Of a stretch of 9,448 nt of DNA, positions 7,201 to 9,448 are shown in pieces. The position numbers and the translations under genes were made by a program. Origin of the DNA: Microcaldota archaeon (GTDB taxonomy: Archaea > Micrarchaeota > Micrarchaeia > Anstonellales > Bilamarchaeaceae); the NCBI GenBank assembly GCA_021823425.1, contig JAKANX010000034.1, positions 1-9,448 on the forward strand, in the 5' to 3' direction. Each line of letters begins with the position of its first letter. The first letter of the stretch is position 1. Under the pieces are notes generated by a model. The model was not told the origin of the DNA and searched no databases. It saw only the letters and a list, made by a program, of their open reading frames with translations.

Positions 7201-7786
7201 CCAGGCCGCCGCAGCCGGCGGAATAACCGAATTCGGATACGGGGGCAGGAGCTCGTCAGCCCGCGGAACCGTTGACATGGCGAGCTTCATGGCGAACTGG
7301 GCCAACTCCACGGGCACCGCGCGCGCAGCCCTCACCCAGGCCCAGATAGCTGCGGACCTCCAGTCCAAGGTCTGCAATCCTGGAATAAGCCGGGTGGTTA
7401 CGCACGACCCGTGGGGAGAATACAACAACGCGGAGAACAGCATGGTGTACGGCGCGGTCATGAGCATAGTCACGAGCGGGGCGCCCAACTGCAAGAAGGA
7501 CGTGTGGGTCCTCGGAGTGCAGGCGACCAATTCCTCGCTCGCAGGCTCGTACAGCGACTACGTGCCCGCGAGCGGAGTCTACGGCACGGTAAAGGGCAAC
7601 TTTGATTATTCGGCATTCCACTACGCGAGGAACAACTACACCGCGCAGGAAGCGCTGGTGGACTACGGCGCGCTCCAGGCCGCGTACGGCTGGAACCCCG
7701 CGAACCGCATAGTATGGACCTGGTACGCCGGGGACAACGAATACCCCATCGGAGAGCGCACGTTCTACAGGGTGTACAAGGCATGA
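1256..7786 (+). CDS. Giant Cys-rich, sequon-rich surface lipoprotein-like protein with Ig and PIG-L-like C-terminus
   Basis: The protein is 2176 aa from ATG 1256, four bases after the previous stop. A TTG at 1244 would add four residues, and the in-frame ATG at 1304 (Met17) would give a compact signal peptide. Residues 17-36 form a hydrophobic signal ending in LSGC, a classic lipobox with Cys36, so the mature chain is probably exported and may be lipid-anchored. I count about 96 Cys, 94 of them at or before residue 1812, and about 49 N-X-S/T sequons, which suggests a disulfide-stabilised N-glycosylated extracellular protein. Vicinal Cys pairs sit at 46-47, 651-652, 794-795, 845-846, 930-931 and 1751-1752. 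A motif C-x5-C-x4-C-x11-C starts at residue 527. Residues 1095-1498 contain no sequon and may be a globular core. Residues 1823-1922 look like a Kre9/Knh1 Ig domain and 1930-2176 like a PIG-L/LmbE domain with altered active-site residues. It overlaps the next gene by four bases. The N-terminal 1800 residues match no family I can name. A role as adhesin, S-layer-like or host-contact protein is inference. Confidence 0.93.
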   Translation: MTYKPAGPRPPVPGFSMPRLPLAALLLAAIIFLSGCLTPHFGKGPCCDRATVESTGQCSLIDENGTNHGSPAGLSIQFCAYATFDNSTNTTDYVVNRGGTATTMNCNLTADQANDRSNPCNNIGYCLLQNSSDGTNTTYPICSQRTPDWEYPNCTAMLCGNLKYAPRRSFLPDVTKNTMFQYVGGSEGTIGLYNAMCQFYVLDAKTVRMIKKSKGVFQNTFRFGVGQSISDFEEARWYFPLSDRFIGLPSLFSDVTNDTRKDRFMNYLNLSASGSPAVTTNIPGTITTDQYLIMKVNYSARGAQLELLDVGCDGSCSPGNWHGHTVHQGTANAYPVDMSAGQAWYVIQEIPGAGTGVTFCFSGSGAGCTAYTGDGHTASQCVNPSGAPTDTGMWCDADGVQTVNFLFSYTFPGMAAASCAGPVQAPVWGAYFHQTHYSCTYDPKGLTNYTACANNGSKVFAPLDATGNYWFGTYSEVVDKYNNISQSFVMPDVAKYKFFLQAAYWNNDLPFTTGIYDNPGNMTAYECNDSTQCLAGYCSKEDFGYERGLCVDKADPTKLINCMCHEVGTRMLTDNFVKCEPYKDSPTFEALTSHISSYDVLTDGDFCMANIPYFADNGDSSGYNTRTVFLPRNALNPEQVYSGTSGHLDQCCISTSGFTTMTCGAGTNISKAFACQNQSGNYNFTVTVKVCAEEENYSPNLVVPGAWPRQYNVCNLSTTEVGNHMSGDPGAVSPCDDPGTIDATNYVFPQPSDNTLPIPSMAATRRSPLRGVITSVLPSTYNQDGTGTFNGYFCCDRQKCLPVLNQGPFSGGGCATGEDGTCYAAFNSEQVQEGTCVSLLHSDFCCLNENYTYKDMCKAGGTIPLLGGVCPPIPPGFGSKLPDTAPHDPLNYSHTSVCIPSESCAEGSKMCSFDAPHDNITVFTDRSDLCCGKNVTVHARVFPLYTTTDYYNDCENVTPATTCDPGDGLPLIHINTNSSHVIVCRLSGPAMKGATEITAYSNCTIQRPPDGNCTGGSTNTTCKNVAEAPAQPITFIVKDTPYNFGQQSKKYDWGPYVGYYIGDDPSDSMVVKKCGIPSADVVDMQIPCPPYTVNDTWTSLACLQSMKFTKHCTGIFCFGNRLVDMCTKAYTRVWAFKSLGNCAPDDGLFGNTMQAVPSFPKIGQSFGWCEGSTLDTMVGINLDDSYKALVTDYKLNCPSTAQSQDNSEFGTMISSIFGGCTDGEWGPIIGISDDYCGPSIRAYVADVQAMRTRVDHYLKAGAMPVVWFTDSDPTGYLRSGQYTVANDCRKIGDCGKMDTGCTQNLVTSGMNSVLTGSYFYYSPDNSQFFKSVAGTTHSQGCWIEGDEAHTYSDKCPFIEASSNPAGGESFISPQSGDAYGQSADLTCVPGWFSKKSVMDVKCDWNAQYPFLRRTIGNSASLVIATSGTPDCNAGGRVDQLKKQCPRCLFAHYIGDVSAHPGIINSLVSIDDTSFDSAYSCYDAFVFDFSANTVQYIAPNSTEVYYSIFNNMSESSRALLEKSGKPSLVRLTINDKSGGAVPLWTDYNETLAFMRYAYNNQSLLVNSGIFALMYRDWAGGPSALVDTPAHSTKDGKFCAVEQATNLYLNPVSKNLYYIKAEAQDSFSNSLPAISPSTPECVACTALEIQFGQCSRSCMNLVDAGNNQVEPLNCTEDPTINETEQKCPNVAVDNPENRCVLCTDLVDSAKYAKTITCDQQFMNGTNRSFQITDPAQVVLWPDAIAALPKGERCCFLGTENQSNYTYYKMSVDGLVTTPVIFPKSGDPNVDCGMANGQGKFCGFTMPVKDYNLDCRIDGGTGSAAPSIKLTSPNGNEIWAQGDTHEIRWAIHGGLNASASLTITLINASSGLQYGDPLASGLTAGAGIYVWKINDTIPNGKYLVNASAVDAGGTFSDASDASFSLGKLLAMRFITNGDLGLEDFNNLTDNKTLVVSAHPGDDLLWMLPWWPNANKFVVEFPYNPYQAAAAGGITEFGYGGRSSSARGTVDMASFMANWANSTGTARAALTQAQIAADLQSKVCNPGISRVVTHDPWGEYNNAENSMVYGAVMSIVTSGAPNCKKDVWVLGVQATNSSLAGSYSDYVPASGVYGTVKGNFDYSAFHYARNNYTAQEALVDYGALQAAYGWNPANRIVWTWYAGDNEYPIGERTFYRVYKA
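1304..1363 (+). other. Lipoprotein-type signal peptide with LSGC lipobox
   Basis: Codons 17-36 of the giant protein encode MPRLPLAALLLAAIIFLSGC: one Arg, a 14-residue hydrophobic core, then L-S-G-C, which fits the lipobox pattern [LVI]-[ASTVI]-[GAS]-C. Cys36 would be the modified residue. The 16 residues before Met17 are Pro-rich and unusual for a signal peptide, so translation may really begin at 1304, although no ribosome-binding site is obvious there. Lipobox processing is documented in haloarchaea, and its use in other archaeal lineages is less certain. Confidence 0.7.
3695..4048 (+). repeat. Degenerate Cys-rich protein repeat (two clearest copies)
   Basis: Within the giant protein, two successive segments share one pattern: C-A-x-G-x(2-4)-C, then S-D-[F/L]-C-C, then a few residues and N-x-T. 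Copy one runs from Cys814 and Cys822 to the Cys845-846 pair, followed by NYT. Copy two runs from Cys904 and Cys911 to the Cys930-931 pair, followed by NVT. Related Cys-Cys pairs at 651-652, 794-795 and 1751-1752 suggest further diverged copies. The similarity is at protein level only; I see no DNA-level repeat. The likely meaning is an array of small disulfide-knotted modules that arose by old duplications. Confidence 0.4.
6722..7021 (+). other. Kre9/Knh1-like Ig-fold domain (within giant protein)
   Basis: Residues 1823-1922 begin with IKLTSPNGNEIW, followed by a Gly-Asp turn, HEIRWAIHG, a long Ser/Thr/Asn-rich strand region, then GIYVWKINDTIPNGKYLVNAS and a terminal SFSL strand. This is the characteristic layout of the Kre9/Knh1 Ser-Thr-rich Ig-like family (opening SPNGGE-W, central I-W, closing W-x-I/V then P-x-G-x-Y). 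These modules occur in many exported archaeal and bacterial proteins as spacer or carbohydrate-associated domains. Four sequons fall inside it and it has no Cys, unlike everything before it. Confidence 0.7.
7043..7783 (+). other. PIG-L/LmbE-type deacetylase-like domain, apparently inactive (within giant protein)
   Basis: Residues about 1930-2176 carry two landmarks of the PIG-L (LmbE) zinc-dependent N-acetylglucosamine deacetylase fold. The first is LVVSAHPGDDLLWM with His1955, matching the family's AHPDD[D/E]-L motif. The second is RVVTHDPWGEYNNAENSMVY with His2050, matching the family's THNPWGEYGHxxH motif. In active members such as MshB the first motif supplies a zinc His, a catalytic Asp and a zinc Asp, and the second supplies an H-x-x-H with a catalytic and a zinc His. 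Here the catalytic Asp is Gly1957 and both His of H-x-x-H are Asn (2058 and 2061); His1955 and Asp1958 remain. The domain is therefore probably not a working deacetylase and may instead bind glycan or serve as a structural cap. It contains the last two of the protein's Cys. Confidence 0.6.
7771..7774 (+). promoter_or_regulatory. GGTG ribosome-binding core for the fourth gene
   Basis: GGTG, preceded by AG, lies 8 bases before the ATG at 7783 inside the end of the giant gene. With the ATGA stop/start overlap it supports ATG 7783 as the start and points to translational coupling with the giant gene. Confidence 0.4.
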
Positions 7787-9448
7787 ATAAGCGCCTGACC
7801 GTTCCCAGTTTCGTGTTTCCTGTTCCGAGGGCCGCAATCCTAATGTTTTTCCTGCTCGCGTCCGCCGCTTTCGCCGCAGGCTGCGGGGCGTTCGTGGAGC
7901 CGGACTGCGACGCAGCCAATGGAGTGCACCACAACAGCTTCCCGGTATCCATCGCAACAGGAGGATGCGGCAGCCTCTACCTTTCCGTGAACCGCACGGA
8001 CCTGAACACGTGCCTGCCCAGCGGGCCGCTCAAAACGTGCGACGAACTCAAGTACTACATGTTCCCCAAGGTGGTGAACGGCGTCGCGGTTTGCAGGGCG
8101 AACGTCACCTTAGGAAACGGAAACTACACCCTCAGGGTGTTTTCCAGCTCTTCCCCTGTGCCTGCCGCGTCGCAAGCCGTGCAGGTGCTCGGGGTTCCGG
8201 GATGCAAGGCGTGCGAGAACCTGGACAACACGATAATCTCATACGTCTTTGCGGCAAAGGACGAGAACCGCTCGCGGTTTGAAATAAACCTGGTGGGCGA
8301 GAACACCTCCAGCCTCACGCGCTTCGGCCTGAACGACAGCGCTGTCCTGGTATATGTGCACAACGACACGGACAAGAGGCTGTTCAAGACGATAACGGAC
8401 GCGAACGGGCTCGCATACTTCAACTACAACGCCTCAGAATGCGAGCAGTATTCTTTCATGTATTGCTGCTTCTACGAGGAGTGCGGGTTCAAGGAATGCC
8501 TAAAGGCCTTCGGGGTCCCCAAGGACATACTCGGCAGGACGAACAGCATAACCGACGTGCCCACCGTTCCGGAATCAGTAGGGACGCTGGACCCGAACCC
8601 CAAGACCGCGTTCCCCGCGACCACGAACATGGACATCTGCGCGGACAACAGCAAGGACTTGGCGGCCGCGCTCTGCCTTCCCATGACGCTCCTGCTCGGC
8701 CTCCTAATGGCCGCGCTTTCGTATTCGGGGAAGAACCCGATAATGGGCTTTGACATTTCCTCAATAAAGGTCGGCCAGCACATCAAGTATTCGCCCATGG
8801 GCGTGCAGAGGGGAATGAAGATTTCCGCGCAGCAGGTGCAGGGAGTGGCGACTCAGGCCGCTTCCAGGATAGGCGGGGGGAAGTCCACCCAGAACCAGGC
8901 CGCGCAGAAAGGTAAAACGATGAGCCTCGGCTCGGCCATTTTGCAGAATACTGTGCAGTCCGAGTCAAGGGCCCTGACCGCGCCGCTCGTAAATACCGTT
9001 GGCCTGATTGGGGGGCTCGGGAAGGCTTTGGTCAAGGGCGACACCAGCGGCGTTACCAATTCCCTTCAGGGCATGGCATCTGGCAAAACCGCGGGGGAAA
9101 TCCAGCAACAGCACGGTGTAAGCAGCCGTGACATGCAGACAATGGGCGGAGCGAGCGCAGGCGGAGGGATTGTTGGAGCAGCTTTCGGGGTTGGAGGCGT
9201 AATTGGCGGCGCCATATCGGACGGCCAGCGCTCCAAGGAGCACGGTGGGAGCGCGGCAGGCGGCTTCCTTGGAGGGTTCATAATGAGGATTACAGGCGCG
9301 CAGGACATAGCCGACGCATTCAAGGAGGCGAACGCCAAGCGCGCCGCGTATAAAGGATATGCGGGCCAGCGCAGCGAATATTCGCAATACAATAATCTGG
9401 TGAAACAATTCGATGCGCAAAAAAACACCAAGGGCGGGATAGCCGACT
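7783..9448 (+). CDS. Signal-peptide-bearing single-pass membrane protein with glycine-zipper tail (3'-truncated)
   Basis: The frame is open from ATG 7783 to the window end (555 complete codons, no stop), so the C-terminus is missing. Residues 1-33 form a signal peptide with a hydrophobic core AAILMFFLLASAAFAAG. Cleavage could occur after AFA or just before Cys34 (AAGC, an imperfect lipobox). The ectodomain (about 34-292) holds 14 Cys, including a vicinal pair at 228-229, and eight N-X-S/T sequons. An Ig- or transthyretin-like strand motif with TDANGLAYF at 205-213 lies in it. A transmembrane helix follows at about 293-314. The remaining 240 residues have no Cys and no sequon, which agrees with a cytoplasmic location. 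They are Gln/Ser/Gly-rich, with a hydrophobic patch at 402-417 and a glycine zipper at 455-478 and 488-500, then a charged, Tyr/Gln-rich stretch. It overlaps the giant gene by four bases and shares its Cys- and sequon-rich style, so a membrane partner of that protein is likely. I do not recognise the family. Confidence 0.88.
   Translation, partial: MNKRLTVPSFVFPVPRAAILMFFLLASAAFAAGCGAFVEPDCDAANGVHHNSFPVSIATGGCGSLYLSVNRTDLNTCLPSGPLKTCDELKYYMFPKVVNGVAVCRANVTLGNGNYTLRVFSSSSPVPAASQAVQVLGVPGCKACENLDNTIISYVFAAKDENRSRFEINLVGENTSSLTRFGLNDSAVLVYVHNDTDKRLFKTITDANGLAYFNYNASECEQYSFMYCCFYEECGFKECLKAFGVPKDILGRTNSITDVPTVPESVGTLDPNPKTAFPATTNMDICADNSKDLAAALCLPMTLLLGLLMAALSYSGKNPIMGFDISSIKVGQHIKYSPMGVQRGMKISAQQVQGVATQAASRIGGGKSTQNQAAQKGKTMSLGSAILQNTVQSESRALTAPLVNTVGLIGGLGKALVKGDTSGVTNSLQGMASGKTAGEIQQQHGVSSRDMQTMGGASAGGGIVGAAFGVGGVIGGAISDGQRSKEHGGSAAGGFLGGFIMRITGAQDIADAFKEANAKRAAYKGYAGQRSEYSQYNNLVKQFDAQKNTKGGIAD

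Noticed and set aside
8863..8889. RIGGGKST in gene 4 as a possible Walker A (P-loop) motif
   Set aside because: The consensus needs Gly at the first position of GxxxxGK[S/T]; here that position is Ser, and no Walker B or ATPase context follows.

Overview
The window is a compact, single-strand gene cluster of four open reading frames, all on the + strand and joined by overlaps or gaps of a few bases (stop at 217, start near 214/220; stop at 1251, start at 1256; a 4-base ATGA overlap at 7783-7786). There is no intergenic stretch of note, no RNA gene, no mobile element and no CRISPR array. The two outer genes are cut by the window edges. The cluster reads as one transcription unit whose promoter lies upstream of the window and whose terminator lies downstream.

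Organism: most likely an archaeon, and by style a GC-rich DPANN-type genome (Micrarchaeota- or Diapherotrites-like). This is inference from heavy use of ATA for Ile and AGG for Arg in a GC-rich background, GGTG-type ribosome-binding cores, tightly overlapping genes, dense N-X-S/T sequons in exported proteins, and giant Cys-rich surface proteins with Kre9-like Ig modules. No marker gene here fixes the taxon.

Layout: (1) 2-217, the C-terminal end of a membrane protein with one visible helix. (2) 220-1251, a polytopic membrane protein of 343 aa with about six hydrophobic segments, whose C-terminal tail resembles that of gene 1, so the two look like tandem paralogues. (3) 1256-7786, a 2176-aa predicted secreted lipoprotein-like giant with an LSGC lipobox, about 96 Cys and about 49 N-glycosylation sequons. 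It ends in a Kre9/Knh1-like Ig domain followed by a PIG-L/LmbE deacetylase-like domain in which key catalytic and zinc-binding residues are replaced. (4) 7783 to beyond the window end, a type I membrane protein with a signal peptide, a Cys- and sequon-rich ectodomain, one clear transmembrane helix near residue 300, and a Cys-free, sequon-free tail containing a long glycine-zipper segment.

Working model (inference): genes 1 and 2 supply polytopic membrane subunits, possibly VirB6/CedA-like parts of a type IV secretion or DNA-exchange-type envelope machine. Genes 3 and 4 supply a very large disulfide-stabilised glycoprotein and its membrane-anchored partner at the cell surface. A role in attachment to, or exchange with, another cell would fit a DPANN lifestyle. 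The ATPase expected for such a machine is not in this window.
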